48,613 nucleotides of DNA from Desulfovibrio porci (GTDB lineage: Bacteria; Desulfobacterota; Desulfovibrionia; Desulfovibrionales; Desulfovibrionaceae). Shown here piece by piece: positions 16,775-25,330 of the stretch. Both the position numbers and the translations under genes were made by a program. The notes beneath the pieces are model-generated. The model was not told where the DNA came from, searched no databases, and worked only from the letters and a program-made list of their open reading frames with translations. The stretch spans positions 1 through 48,613 of the forward strand of contig NZ_VUMH01000018.1 of NCBI RefSeq assembly GCF_009696265.1, in the 5' to 3' direction. Position 1 is the stretch's first letter, and the number at the start of each line of letters is the position of its first letter.

Positions 16775-17932
16775 ATGTTTGACGCCCCATACTACGCCGC
16801 ACTGGGCCTTTCGTCCATCCATGAAAAAGTGCTGTCCGGCCGACGCCTGAGTTTCGACGACGGCCTCGCCCTGTTCAACTGCCCGGACATCACCGCCGTG
16901 GGCGCGCTTGCCCTGCACGCGCGCCGCCGCCTGCACGGCGACGCGGCCTTTTACGTGGTCAACCGGCAGATCAACTACACCAACGTCTGCGTCAACGGCT
17001 GCACCTTCTGCGCCTTCCGCCGCGACGAGGACGAGGAGCCCGGCGCGTTCCGCCTGAGCAAGGAGGACATCCTCGAACGGCTGCGCGCGGCCCGGCAAAG
17101 CTCCCTGCATCTGGACGAGCTGCATATCGTGGGCGGTTGTCATCCCAAGTTGCGGCTGGCCTGGTTCGAGGACGTGCTGCGCACCGTGCGCGGGCTGTAT
17201 CCCGATCTGCCGCTCAAGGCTTTCACGCCCGTGGAAATCGAGCATTTCGCCAGGCTGGAGGGCATCAGCAGCCAGGAAGTGCTCCAGCGTCTCCAGGCCG
17301 CCGGTCTAGTGATGATGCCCGGCGGCGGCGCGGAAATCTTCGACGAAAAACTGCGCCCGCAAATCTGCCCGCACAAGGCCGACGCCGCAGCCTGGCTGCG
17401 CATTTCCGGCGAGGCGCACGCTCTGGGCATCAAGACCAATTGCACCATGCTGTTCGGCCATCTGGAAAATTACGCCCAGCGCGTGGACCATCTCTGTCGC
17501 CTGCGTGAACAGCAGGACAAGAGCGGCGGATTCACCTGCTTCATCCCCCTGCCCTTCCTCACCGAAAACAGCCGCCTCAAGCTGCCCGAAGAACGGCTCG
17601 GCCCCCAGAGCGGTCTGGACCGGCTGCGCACCGTGGCCGTGTCCCGGCTGATGCTGGACAATATCCCCCACATCAAGGCCTACTGGATCATGATGGGCCC
17701 CAAGCTGGCCCAGACCGCGCTCTGGTATGGGGCCGACGACCTGGACGGCACCATTGTGGAGGAACGCATCGGACATATGGCCGGGGCCGAATCCTCCCAG
17801 GGCATGACCATCACGGAACTGGAAAACATGATCCGCCAGTCCGGCTTCAGGCCGGTACGGCGCAACGCCGTTTTTGAAACCATGCCGCCGGACGCCCCCG
17901 GCGAACGCAAGCCCGCGGAGGCGCGTCCATGA
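16775..17932 (+). CDS. mqnE: Aminodeoxyfutalosine synthase MqnE
   Basis: A 385-residue radical-SAM enzyme that joins the MqnA product to SAM-derived adenosine to give aminodeoxyfutalosine. The cluster motif is in NYTNVCVNGCTFCAF (C-x3-C-x2-C). MqnE rather than MqnC is indicated by VGGCHPKL, FTPVEIEHFARLEG, MMPGGGAEIF and NCTMLFGH. The ATG at 16775 has AGGAA upstream. It overlaps mqnC by 4 nt (ATGA). It is the first gene of the rightward mqnE-mqnC-mqnA operon. Confidence 0.93.
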   Translation: MFDAPYYAALGLSSIHEKVLSGRRLSFDDGLALFNCPDITAVGALALHARRRLHGDAAFYVVNRQINYTNVCVNGCTFCAFRRDEDEEPGAFRLSKEDILERLRAARQSSLHLDELHIVGGCHPKLRLAWFEDVLRTVRGLYPDLPLKAFTPVEIEHFARLEGISSQEVLQRLQAAGLVMMPGGGAEIFDEKLRPQICPHKADAAAWLRISGEAHALGIKTNCTMLFGHLENYAQRVDHLCRLREQQDKSGGFTCFIPLPFLTENSRLKLPEERLGPQSGLDRLRTVAVSRLMLDNIPHIKAYWIMMGPKLAQTALWYGADDLDGTIVEERIGHMAGAESSQGMTITELENMIRQSGFRPVRRNAVFETMPPDAPGERKPAEARP

Positions 17933-19056
17933 ATTTCGCTCCCGCCCACAGCCCGTTTGAGGAAAGCGCGCCCGAATTCGCGGACGTGCGCGAAGCTGCC
18001 GCGCTGGCCGCCGCCGGGCAGCGCCTGGACCGCGCCGCCGCCGAAACCCTGTACTACAAAGCCGGCCTGCACACCCTGGCCGCCCTAGCCCACGCCATGC
18101 GCCTGCGCCTGCACCCCGAGCCGGTGGTGACCTACGTGGGCGACCGCAATATCAACTATTCCAACGTCTGCGTCTGCGGCTGCCGCTTCTGCGCCTTTTT
18201 CCGCCCGCCGGACAGCGGCGAGGGCTACGTCATCAGCCGCGAGGAGATGGCCCAAAAGGTAGAGGAAACCCTGCGCCTGGGCGGCACCCAGATCCTGCTT
18301 CAGGGCGGTCACCATCCGGACCTGCCCCTGGAATGGTATGAGGATCTGCTGCGCTGGCTGCGCGAAACCTGGCCCGAGCTGCACATCCACGCCTTTTCGC
18401 CGCCGGAAATCTTTTTCTGGTCCGAAAAATTCGGCCTGCCCGTGCCCGAGGTGCTCCGCCGCCTCAGGGAGGCCGGACTGCATTCCCTGCCCGGCGGCGG
18501 CGCGGAAATCCTGCACAACGAGGTACGGGCGCGGGTTTCGCCCAATAAATGCACGGCGGACCAGTGGCTGATGGTCATGGAAGAAGCCCACAAGCTGGGC
18601 ATGCGCACCACGGCCACCATGATGTTCGGCCATGAGGAGGAACCCTCCCACCGCCTGGACCACCTCTTTGCCGTGCGTGCCGTGCAGGACCGCACCCACG
18701 GCTTCACGGCCTTCATCCCCTGGACCTTCCAGCCCGCGCACACCCGCATCCACTGCGCCTCCCTGCCCGCGCCCGCCTATCTGCGGCTGCTGGCCGTCTC
18801 GCGCCTGGTGCTGGACAACGTGCCCAACATCCAGTCCTCCTGGGTAACCATGGGGCCGCAGGTGGCGCAACTGGCGCTCTTCTACGGAGCCAACGACTTC
18901 GGCTCCCTGATGATCGAGGAAAACGTGGTGGCCGCGGCGGGCGTGTCCTACCACCTGAGCCGCAGGGAGATCCACAAAATCATCCGCGCGGCGGGCTTCA
19001 CGCCCGTGCAGCGCACCATGAACTACACGCCCGTGCAGCCGCAGCCCGAAGAATGA
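17929..19056 (+). CDS. mqnC: Cyclic dehypoxanthine futalosine synthase MqnC
   Basis: A 375-residue radical-SAM enzyme that cyclises dehypoxanthine futalosine. The motif is GDRNINYSNVCVCGCRFCAFF, followed by LLQGGHHPDLPLEWYEDLLRW, SPPEIFFWSE and the late FIPWTFQPAHTRI, which separate MqnC from MqnE. Its paralogy with the upstream gene is plain at protein level. The start ATG overlaps the mqnE stop by 4 nt. An extra Cys within the loop (VCVCGC) is notable; only the C-x3-C-x2-C set is needed for the cluster. Confidence 0.93.
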   Translation: MNFAPAHSPFEESAPEFADVREAAALAAAGQRLDRAAAETLYYKAGLHTLAALAHAMRLRLHPEPVVTYVGDRNINYSNVCVCGCRFCAFFRPPDSGEGYVISREEMAQKVEETLRLGGTQILLQGGHHPDLPLEWYEDLLRWLRETWPELHIHAFSPPEIFFWSEKFGLPVPEVLRRLREAGLHSLPGGGAEILHNEVRARVSPNKCTADQWLMVMEEAHKLGMRTTATMMFGHEEEPSHRLDHLFAVRAVQDRTHGFTAFIPWTFQPAHTRIHCASLPAPAYLRLLAVSRLVLDNVPNIQSSWVTMGPQVAQLALFYGANDFGSLMIEENVVAAAGVSYHLSRREIHKIIRAAGFTPVQRTMNYTPVQPQPEE

Positions 19057-19073
19057 CGGGCGGGAGAACCATT

Positions 19074-19913
19074 ATGAGCACCCCCGGCGTCCTGCGCATG
19101 GGCCGCATCAGCTATCTGAACGTGCTGCCCATTTATCACCCCCTGGAAGCGGGCATTCTGCCCCACGACTTTGAGCTGGTTTCCGGGCCGCCCGCCCTGC
19201 TCAACGAGATGATGTCCAGGGGTGAACTGCACGTCTCGTCCTGCTCCTGCTTTGAGTACGCCCGGCGGCCCGAGCGCTACTATCTGGTGGACGACCTCTC
19301 CATCGGCTCGCGCGGCCCGGTCATGAGCGTGCTGCTGCTCTCGCGCCTGCCCGTGGAGCAACTCGGCGGGCACGAGATCCTGATCAGCGGCGAAAGCCAC
19401 ACCTCCGTCGCCCTGCTGCGCCTGCTTCTGCGCGACCGCTACCGGCTCGACGTGCGCTTTTCCACCGGCCCGGTCACTCCGGCCCTGCGCTCGGCCACGC
19501 CGCCCACGGCCTTTCTGGCCATCGGGGACGAAGCCCTGCGCCTGCGCAACCACCCGGACTATCCCTACCGTCTGGACCTGGCCGAGGCCTGGCGGGAATG
19601 GACGGGTCTGCCCTTTATTTTCGGGCTCTGGGTCGTCAGTCGGGAAGCGGCGGAACAGGGCCTGTTCAGCAGCGACCCCGGCGCGCTGCTGCGCCAGGGA
19701 CGGGACTGGGGCCTGGCCCACATGGACGTGATTCTGGACCTCACGGGCTTGGGCTGCCCGCTCTCGCGCGAAGAACTGCGGATCTACTACCGCGACGGCC
19801 TGGTCTACAGTCTGGGCGGGGAGGAATTGCGGGGCCTGGAGCTCTTTTACAAAAAACTTGCAACTGCGGGCATGATCCCCGCCGCGCCGCCCCTGCGTTT
19901 TTTCAGCATGTAA
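19074..19913 (+). CDS. mqnA: Chorismate dehydratase MqnA
   Basis: A 279-residue enzyme that removes water from chorismate to give 3-[(1-carboxyvinyl)oxy]benzoate, the entry step of the futalosine pathway. It begins LRMGRISYLNVLPIYHPLE, the usual MqnA start, with SGPPALLNEMMSRGELHVS and a SxxSxE-like region (SSCSCFEYA). ATG 19074 has GGGAG 8 nt upstream; an upstream in-frame ATG at 19053 overlaps the mqnC stop but lacks that spacing. It ends just before a strong terminator. A separate MqnB nucleosidase is not in this window. Confidence 0.93.
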   Translation: MSTPGVLRMGRISYLNVLPIYHPLEAGILPHDFELVSGPPALLNEMMSRGELHVSSCSCFEYARRPERYYLVDDLSIGSRGPVMSVLLLSRLPVEQLGGHEILISGESHTSVALLRLLLRDRYRLDVRFSTGPVTPALRSATPPTAFLAIGDEALRLRNHPDYPYRLDLAEAWREWTGLPFIFGLWVVSREAAEQGLFSSDPGALLRQGRDWGLAHMDVILDLTGLGCPLSREELRIYYRDGLVYSLGGEELRGLELFYKKLATAGMIPAAPPLRFFSM

Positions 19914-19931
19914 CGGACCCGAAACCGTGAC

Positions 19932-19965
19932 GAAAAAGCCGGGAGCGTATGCTCCCGGCTTTTTC
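19932..19965 (+). terminator. Intrinsic terminator of the mqnE-mqnC-mqnA operon
   Basis: A perfect 15-bp stem (19932-19946 and 19951-19965) with loop GTAT closes on GCCGGGAGC and is followed by a T5 tract. The A-tract on the left arm makes it usable from the other direction too, for the convergent lipoprotein gene. Confidence 0.92.
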
Positions 19966-20052
19966 ATGCTTACATCCGCATACTAGGCCTTCGGCGGCCA
20001 AGAGGGCGGAGCCCTCAGAATCCCGTTTTCGGGCCGCTTCGCGGCCGACGCG

Positions 20053-20925
20053 CTATTTCACCGCATTGACAATGGCCCTGGCGCTGACCTGTCCCAGCAC
20101 CTTGCCGTCCGCCACCACGGCGGGCAGGCTTTTGACGCCGTAATACCGGCAGAGCTGGACCGTCTGGTACATGTTCACATTACCGGCATCATAACAATAC
20201 TTGGCCACGGCCAGCTCGTCCTTGGCCGGCACGGGCGGACGCAGCTTGGTCAGGTAACCGTAATGGATGGGAAAATCCGTGGCCTTGGCCGTGGCGTCAT
20301 ATTCATTGGTAAAGGGTTTCACGCCGCCGGAATGTTTCTGCTCGGCCTTGACGGCGTTCCAGCGCTCCAGGGCGTAGCTCAGATAGGGCATGGCCTGACC
20401 GGGCCGGGAGTAGGAAATCCAGATGGCAAGGCCCAGCAGGTCCGTACCGTAATTCTCCCGGCTGTTGCCGAAGACCACGATCTTGCACTGCTGGGGCGAA
20501 AGGGAACGGCCGGCCTCAACCACGGCCTGCCAGACCTTTTCGCTCTGGGGCGCGGAAAAATCAAGCAACACCAGAATCTCATGGGGAGCCCTGGGGTCGC
20601 CGAAGACCACGGGATAAAGTTCCTGACGCCAGTGCGCCCGGTACGCGGCCTCGCCCTCAATGCTCTGGGTATGCGCGCCCAGCTTGCCAAGCATTTGCGC
20701 GGCTTCCGCGGACATCAAGCGGGTATTGGGCAGACGCTCGTGCAGATAGGGGTTGAAGGCATTGGCCCCGCCGCCCGGCGTTGCCGGGGAAAGGACGGCG
20801 TCCGCTCCGGCGTCGGCGGTGGGCGCGCCCCGATCAGCGGGACCGGCGGCTCCGCCGGTTTCGGCCGCGCCGCAGCCTGACAGCAGCAACCCCAGAAACA
20901 TTGTGGACACAAGAAGTCCGCGCAT
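20053..20925 (-). CDS. DsbA/thioredoxin-fold lipoprotein lacking the CxxC
   Basis: A 290-residue exported lipoprotein. The signal peptide ends in a lipobox, LLSGC, with Cys18 as the lipidated residue, followed by a Gly/Ala/Pro-rich linker to about residue 60. From about residue 105 the sequence has a DsbA/DsbG-like thioredoxin fold: GDPRAPHEILVLLDFSAPQSEKVW, an inserted helical region, and a cis-Pro loop (GVKSLPAVV). Where the family has C-P-x-C, this protein has Ala125-Pro-Gln-Ser128, so it cannot be a conventional disulfide oxidoreductase. Three other cysteines remain. It may be a chaperone or binding protein; the function is inferred only from fold. Confidence 0.75.
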   Translation of the reverse strand: MRGLLVSTMFLGLLLSGCGAAETGGAAGPADRGAPTADAGADAVLSPATPGGGANAFNPYLHERLPNTRLMSAEAAQMLGKLGAHTQSIEGEAAYRAHWRQELYPVVFGDPRAPHEILVLLDFSAPQSEKVWQAVVEAGRSLSPQQCKIVVFGNSRENYGTDLLGLAIWISYSRPGQAMPYLSYALERWNAVKAEQKHSGGVKPFTNEYDATAKATDFPIHYGYLTKLRPPVPAKDELAVAKYCYDAGNVNMYQTVQLCRYYGVKSLPAVVADGKVLGQVSARAIVNAVK

Positions 20926-20995
20926 GGTTCACCTCATTGTGTAGAACGATTATACCGACGCCCGCCCGGCCCTGCCGGGGAGCGGTTCCACAGTC

Positions 20996-21796
20996 TTATT
21001 TCAGCGCCGCTTCAGAGGCCGCCGCGTCAAAGGATTTCGCGGCGTCCTCCAGATGGCGCAGCCAGATCCCGGCGATTCCGGCGTATTCCGCCGTCCCCCT
21101 GAGCACGGGCACGCACTGGCGGCCGTGGGCCTCAATACGTGAGCGCCAGGAGCACTCCTGCTCCCCGGCCATGTCCTGCAACGCATGCCGCCCCACCACC
21201 GAAAGCAGGGGCATCAGCCAGACCCGCTCCGACGAAAGCCGGGGCAAAATATCCTCCAGCACCACCGCGCCGTTCATGGTGCCCACATGCACATGCGGGT
21301 CCAGGGCGCTCACGGCCCGCGCCAGATCCCCGTAGCGGGCCACCGCCGCGTGCCGGGCCCCGTGCCCCATAAGCACCACGTCCTCCTGCGGTCCGCGTTC
21401 CGGCGGCAGATGGCGGATGAGGGCCAGAGCCGCTTCGGCCACGTCCTCCGGACCGGCCAGCAGGGGCGCGCCCACATGGCAGACAAGGCCCTCCTGCGCG
21501 GCCACTTCATCCACGGCGGCGCAGACCTCGGCATGTTCCCGCCCCGGAATGGTCTGGAGGGGCTGCACCGCCACCTCGCCGAACTTCTCAAAACACAAGC
21601 GGCGCAATGCCTTGAGCACGGAATCGCTTTTCTGCCGGGCCCTGGCCAGGCGTTCACGCAGCAAGAGCGAAGTATAGGCCCAGCGCACCGGCAAACCCGG
21701 AAAACGCGCGCGCACACGGGCGTCAAAACTTTTCAGGGCGCTCTGGCCCTGGGCGCTGCTCGCGCCGAAAGCCACCAGAAGAATTGCGCGTTTCAT
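20996..21796 (-). CDS. cbiK: Sirohydrochlorin cobaltochelatase CbiK
   Basis: A 266-residue class II chelatase that inserts Co2+ (or Fe2+) into sirohydrochlorin, feeding cobalamin or siroheme synthesis. Recognisable parts are LLVAFGASSAQGQSALKSFDARVRARFPG at the start, LMGHGARHAA with the first catalytic His, and MPLLSVVGRHALQDMAG with the second. There is no signal peptide, so it is the cytoplasmic form, unlike the periplasmic CbiK paralogue known in some Desulfovibrio. Siroheme matters to sulfate reducers for dissimilatory sulfite reductase. Confidence 0.9.
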   Translation of the reverse strand: MKRAILLVAFGASSAQGQSALKSFDARVRARFPGLPVRWAYTSLLLRERLARARQKSDSVLKALRRLCFEKFGEVAVQPLQTIPGREHAEVCAAVDEVAAQEGLVCHVGAPLLAGPEDVAEAALALIRHLPPERGPQEDVVLMGHGARHAAVARYGDLARAVSALDPHVHVGTMNGAVVLEDILPRLSSERVWLMPLLSVVGRHALQDMAGEQECSWRSRIEAHGRQCVPVLRGTAEYAGIAGIWLRHLEDAAKSFDAAASEAALK

Positions 21797-21886
21797 ACCG
21801 TTGTCTTGTACGTCACTTGCCCCGGCGAAGCAAGGCGAGGCCGGTCAAAGCAGGGAAAATCCCCGGCGGCGGCATCCTTTCAGATA

Positions 21887-21916
21887 TTGACCCTGCTCCC
21901 CCAACAAGGCTACAGT
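21887..21916 (+). promoter_or_regulatory. Candidate promoter for the RmlD-like gene
   Basis: TTGACC at 21887-21892 and TACAGT at 21911-21916 are separated by 18 nt, in the 195-bp gap between divergent cbiK and the reductase gene. It is a moderate match to sigma70 consensus; function is inferred. Confidence 0.4.
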
Positions 21917-21991
21917 GCCCGCAACATGGTCACTCCGCCTGTTCCGGCACGCCATACGGCCACGCGGGCAGGGGAGGCCGGGGAGGTTCAG

Positions 21992-22882
21992 ATGGCTAAG
22001 GCCTTGGTTCTGGGGGGCGTTACCGGGCTTTTGGGGCAGGCGCTCACGCGCGTGCTCACGGAACGCGGCTGGCAGGTGGAAACACTGAGCCGGGCCGACG
22101 GCAATCTGCTGGAAATGTCTTTTCTTGAGGACCGCCTGGGCCAAGCGGGCGCGGATGCGGTCTTCAACGCCGTGGCCTGGACGCAGGTGGACGACGCCGA
22201 GGACCATCCCGAGGAGGCCCTGCTTATAAACCGCACCCTGCCCGACGCCTTGGCCCGCGTGCTCAAGGCTCTGGGGCGGGGCCACCTGGTGCACTTCAGC
22301 ACTGATTTCGTCTTTTCCGGCCCGCATCAGCATCCCTGGCGCGAGGACGACGCTCCGAATCCGGCCAGCGTCTACGGCCGCACCAAACTGGCCGGCGAGG
22401 AAGCTGTACTCCGCGTATTGCCGGAGCGAAGTTGCGTGTTGCGTACGGCCTGGCTGTTCGGACCGGGCCGCAAAAATTTTGTAGACGTCATTCTGGCGGC
22501 CTGTCGCAAACGCGATGCCATCAGCGTGGTCCACGACCAGTTCGGTTCGCCCACCTACAGCCTGGATCTGGCCCAATGGAGCGCGGAACTGGCTGAAAAG
22601 GGCGCCACCGGCATCTGGCACGCGGTCAACAGCGGCCAGGCCAGCTGGTGTGAACTGGCCAGCGAGGCCATCGCCCTGACCGCCGGTCCCTGTCGGCTGG
22701 AACCCATCGCCAGTTCCCAATGGCCCCAGAAAGCGCAACGTCCGGTTTATTCCGTACTGGATACCGGCAAACTCAGCGAATTTCTGGGCAAAAAACCCCG
22801 TCCCTGGCCGCAGGCCCTGCGCGAATATCTGTTCAGCGAATACCTGTCCGGCACGCAGAGCGGTAAAGAAGGCATACATTGA
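21992..22882 (+). CDS. rfbD: dTDP-4-dehydrorhamnose reductase-like protein (RmlD/RfbD)
   Basis: A 296-residue NAD(P)H-dependent short-chain reductase of the RmlD family, which makes dTDP-L-rhamnose for surface polysaccharides. The nucleotide-binding start is LVLGGVTGLLGQALTRVL; other features are FNAVAWTQVDDAEDHPEEALLIN, HFSTDFVFSG, the catalytic YGRTKLAGE (Tyr and Lys) and LRTAWLFGPGRKNFVD. GGGAGG lies 5-6 nt before the ATG. The other rml genes are not next to it, so it could act in another nucleotide-sugar pathway. It overlaps the next gene by 4 nt. Confidence 0.87.
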   Translation: MAKALVLGGVTGLLGQALTRVLTERGWQVETLSRADGNLLEMSFLEDRLGQAGADAVFNAVAWTQVDDAEDHPEEALLINRTLPDALARVLKALGRGHLVHFSTDFVFSGPHQHPWREDDAPNPASVYGRTKLAGEEAVLRVLPERSCVLRTAWLFGPGRKNFVDVILAACRKRDAISVVHDQFGSPTYSLDLAQWSAELAEKGATGIWHAVNSGQASWCELASEAIALTAGPCRLEPIASSQWPQKAQRPVYSVLDTGKLSEFLGKKPRPWPQALREYLFSEYLSGTQSGKEGIH

Positions 22883-24129
22883 GTTTCAGGCCCGCTTTCG
22901 GCAAACGCGCCGCGCAAGAACGGCGACTTCCCGCCCATCCGGGGGCCTTGACCGGGCTTCTGGCCGCGCTGGTCTGCTTGCTCTGGAGCCTGTGGCCCGC
23001 GCCGGTTGCGGCCCGTCCCCAGAATTTGCAGCAACTGGCCGAAATTACGAAAAAATTGACGGAAACCAGCGTCAGCTACGGGGCCATTCCCTCGCTCTAC
23101 CGTCCGCGTTATGACCGCGTGCAGGACGCGGACCTGAGCATGAGCCAGAACGACGTGGTCTTTGTGGTCATGCTGCCGGGCGGCCCGCGCATTTATCCGC
23201 AACGCTTCATGGTCTGGCATCAGGTGGTCAACGAGCTCATCGACGACATGGCCTATGCCGTCACCTACTGCCCCATCACCGGCACGCTGATGGCCTACAA
23301 CGCCTCCATGAACGGCCTGAACCTGATATTTGATCTCGAAGGTCGCCTGTACGACGGCAACAGCGTGCTTATTGACCGCAATTCCGGCAGTCTCTGGCTG
23401 CAGGAAACGGGCATGGCTTTCGATGGGCCGCTGCTCGGCCGGGGCATGCCCACCATCCCCGTATTCTGGACCACCTGGGGCGCGGCGCGCCGGGTCTACC
23501 CCGACGCCCCCGTGCTGGCCCAGCCGCGCGGCAGCCGCCCCTACGGACGTGACCCCTACGGGAATTATCTTAAAACGGGCACCTATTACGACAACGACAT
23601 CCTGGTCTATCCCGTACAGCGCCTGGACCGGCGCTTTCCCCGCAAGACTCCCATGCTCTGCCTTGAATACGGGGAATTTCTGCTGGCCATTGATATCGCC
23701 TACGTCAAAAAAAAGGGCGCGGTGAATTTTTTTCTGGGCCCCTCCGCCCTTCTGGCCGTGCACGATCCCCGGCTTGACGTGGTGCGCGTCTATAACCGCC
23801 AGATATGGGCCGAACCCTTTCTGTTCGTAAGCCAGTACGGCCGCCTCATGGACCTCAACACGCGCAGCATCTGGGATCCGGCCACGGGCGAAGCCCTGGA
23901 CGGCAACATGCGGGGCGCGTCCATGAAACAAGCTTTCGGCGGCTACTCCATGTGGTTCGCCTGGTACAGCCTGAATCCGGAAACGCTTGTCATTCCCGGT
24001 CCCGGCGAAGTGCCTGCCAAGCTGCTTTCACTCAACCCGCCCGGCGTGGACGGCCCCGCCGAAAAAGAAAACAGCGCGACTCCCCCACCGGCCTCCGCCG
24101 CGCCGGGAGAGGCCGCACCAGGGTCATAG
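22879..24129 (+). CDS. DUF3179 domain protein, exported or membrane-anchored
   Basis: A 416-residue protein with an N-terminal hydrophobic helix (GLLAALVCLLWSLWPAPVAA), probably an uncleaved anchor or a signal peptide. The DUF3179 domain follows: DVVFVVMLPGGPRIYPQRFMVWHQVVNELIDD, AVTYCPITGTLMAYN, and LWLQETGMAFDGPLLGRGM. The conserved Cys sits in TYCPITGT. The function of the domain is unknown. The C-terminal 30 residues are low in complexity. The start is TTG 22879, overlapping the previous stop codon as TTGA, with AAGAAGG 7 nt upstream. Confidence 0.8.
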   Translation: MSFRPAFGKRAAQERRLPAHPGALTGLLAALVCLLWSLWPAPVAARPQNLQQLAEITKKLTETSVSYGAIPSLYRPRYDRVQDADLSMSQNDVVFVVMLPGGPRIYPQRFMVWHQVVNELIDDMAYAVTYCPITGTLMAYNASMNGLNLIFDLEGRLYDGNSVLIDRNSGSLWLQETGMAFDGPLLGRGMPTIPVFWTTWGAARRVYPDAPVLAQPRGSRPYGRDPYGNYLKTGTYYDNDILVYPVQRLDRRFPRKTPMLCLEYGEFLLAIDIAYVKKKGAVNFFLGPSALLAVHDPRLDVVRVYNRQIWAEPFLFVSQYGRLMDLNTRSIWDPATGEALDGNMRGASMKQAFGGYSMWFAWYSLNPETLVIPGPGEVPAKLLSLNPPGVDGPAEKENSATPPPASAAPGEAAPGS

Positions 24130-24163
24130 CATGGCCGGACCGGAAACGTTGGTGGGGATTATC

Positions 24164-24795
24164 ATGCGCGTGGTGTATGATCCCGTGAGCCGGGAACTGC
24201 GCGACACGCTGGCCCAGGATTGGGCGCGCTTTTTCAGTTTCTTCTGCCGGGCCGCCCTTGGCTGATGCTGCCCAATACGGGCGAATCCTGTCCGGAGGCC
24301 CAGAGCATGGGCGTCAACGCACTGGTGCTTTCCGGCGGCGACGATATAGGCGCGACGCCTCTCCGCGACGCCAGCGAAATCGTTCTGTTGCGCTGGACCG
24401 CGTCCCGCGACCTGCCGGTGCTCGGCGTCTGCCGGGGATTGCAAATGCTCCAACATTACTTCGGTGGCGGCCTCGACCGCCTGGATCCTGAGCGGCATGT
24501 CCGCGCCCGGCACCCTCTTGGCTGGATGGATCGAAAGAAAGAAATGGAACGCCGCGAGATCAATTCCTACCACCAACTAGGCCTCCTCCCGGATACCCTG
24601 GTCCCGGAACTGGAAACTCTGGCTCTCTGTCCCGAAGACGGCAGCGTGAAGGTTTTGCGCGCCCGCCATTTGCCCTGGCTCGGCATCATATGGCACCCGG
24701 AACGGGAAGCCGTGCCGCACCCCGAAGACCTGAAACTCTTCCGGCGGCATTCCGTATTGCGCCGCGCACCTGAGGTTGCGCCCGCAGCCGCATAG
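24164..24795 (+). pseudogene. Frameshifted class-I glutamine amidotransferase (gamma-Glu-CDP-amidate hydrolase-like)
   Basis: The protein is split over two frames. The first frame reads MRVVYDPVSRELRDTLAQDWARFFS and stops at 24265. The second, open from about 24220, continues FLLPGRPWLMLPNTGE, VLSGGDDIG, GVCRGLQMLQHYFGGGL (catalytic Cys), REINSYHQLG and GIIWHPERE (catalytic His). Joined at about 24231-24250 they give one peptidase-C26 protein with no loss, so a single base is missing. This family includes the hydrolase Cj1417 of Campylobacter capsule phosphoramidate synthesis, and both downstream remnants match other steps of that pathway. A start at 24131 is also possible. A sequencing error cannot be excluded; the neighbours' decay makes true inactivation more likely. 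Confidence 0.7.
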
Positions 24796-24855
24796 TCGGC
24801 CAAATTCTGATATGTTTTTTGCTGACACCAGGCAAATACATGCGGAGAGAGCCCT

Positions 24856-25330
24856 GTGCGTCAATCTTTTGGAACCAAAGCGGAAATCTTGCCCTGTCTG
24901 GCGGACCAAGGCTTCCCCGTGCCGCCCAGCTATTTCTTTGAAGCCCGTCAATGGCATGCCGACCCGCGCCAAGTGCTGCGCAGCATCCAGAATCGCTTCC
25001 CATCCGGCAGTCTGGCATATGCTCCTCGGCTTGCTGTGAGGACGGCAGTGAACATTCCCTGGCCGGAGCTTTCCAGAGCGTCCTGCATGTGTCCGCGCAA
25101 GATGCCCCGCAACTGGGCCGGGCTATTGAAGACGCCATCTCCGTCTTCCGCGACGAGCGCGACCAAGTGCTGGTGCAACCCATGGTCGGCGAAGTAAGCA
25201 TGTGTGGTGTGGCTATGACCCGCGCTCTGGAGGACGGTTCTCCCTATTATGTGATCAATTACGACGACGTTTCCGGTCGCACCGACACGGTCACCAGCGG
25301 TCACGGCGTGAGCAAGACGGTTCTCGACAC
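24856..25330 (+). pseudogene. Truncated, frameshifted L-glutamine kinase-like (PEP-synthase ATP-binding) fragment
   Basis: GTG 24856, with GGAGA 8 nt upstream, opens a reading that starts FGTKAEILPCLADQGFPVPPSYFF and runs to about 25016. It must then shift frame (one base missing near 25015-25022) to continue SSACCEDGSEHSLAGAFQSVL, then DQVLVQPMVGEVSMCGVAMTR and YYVINYDDVSGRTDTVTSG. These are the N-terminal parts of a PEP/pyruvate-kinase-type ATP-binding domain, as in the glutamine kinase Cj1418 of phosphoramidate synthesis. The rest, including the central and C-terminal domains, is gone: at about 25311-25335 the reading runs straight into a kinase from another gene. Confidence 0.65.

Noticed and set aside
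24231..24250. Programmed -1 frameshift in the amidotransferase gene
   Set aside because: C-TTT-TTC is close to, but not, a proper X-XXY-YYZ slippery site, there is no evident downstream stimulator, and neighbouring genes are also broken.
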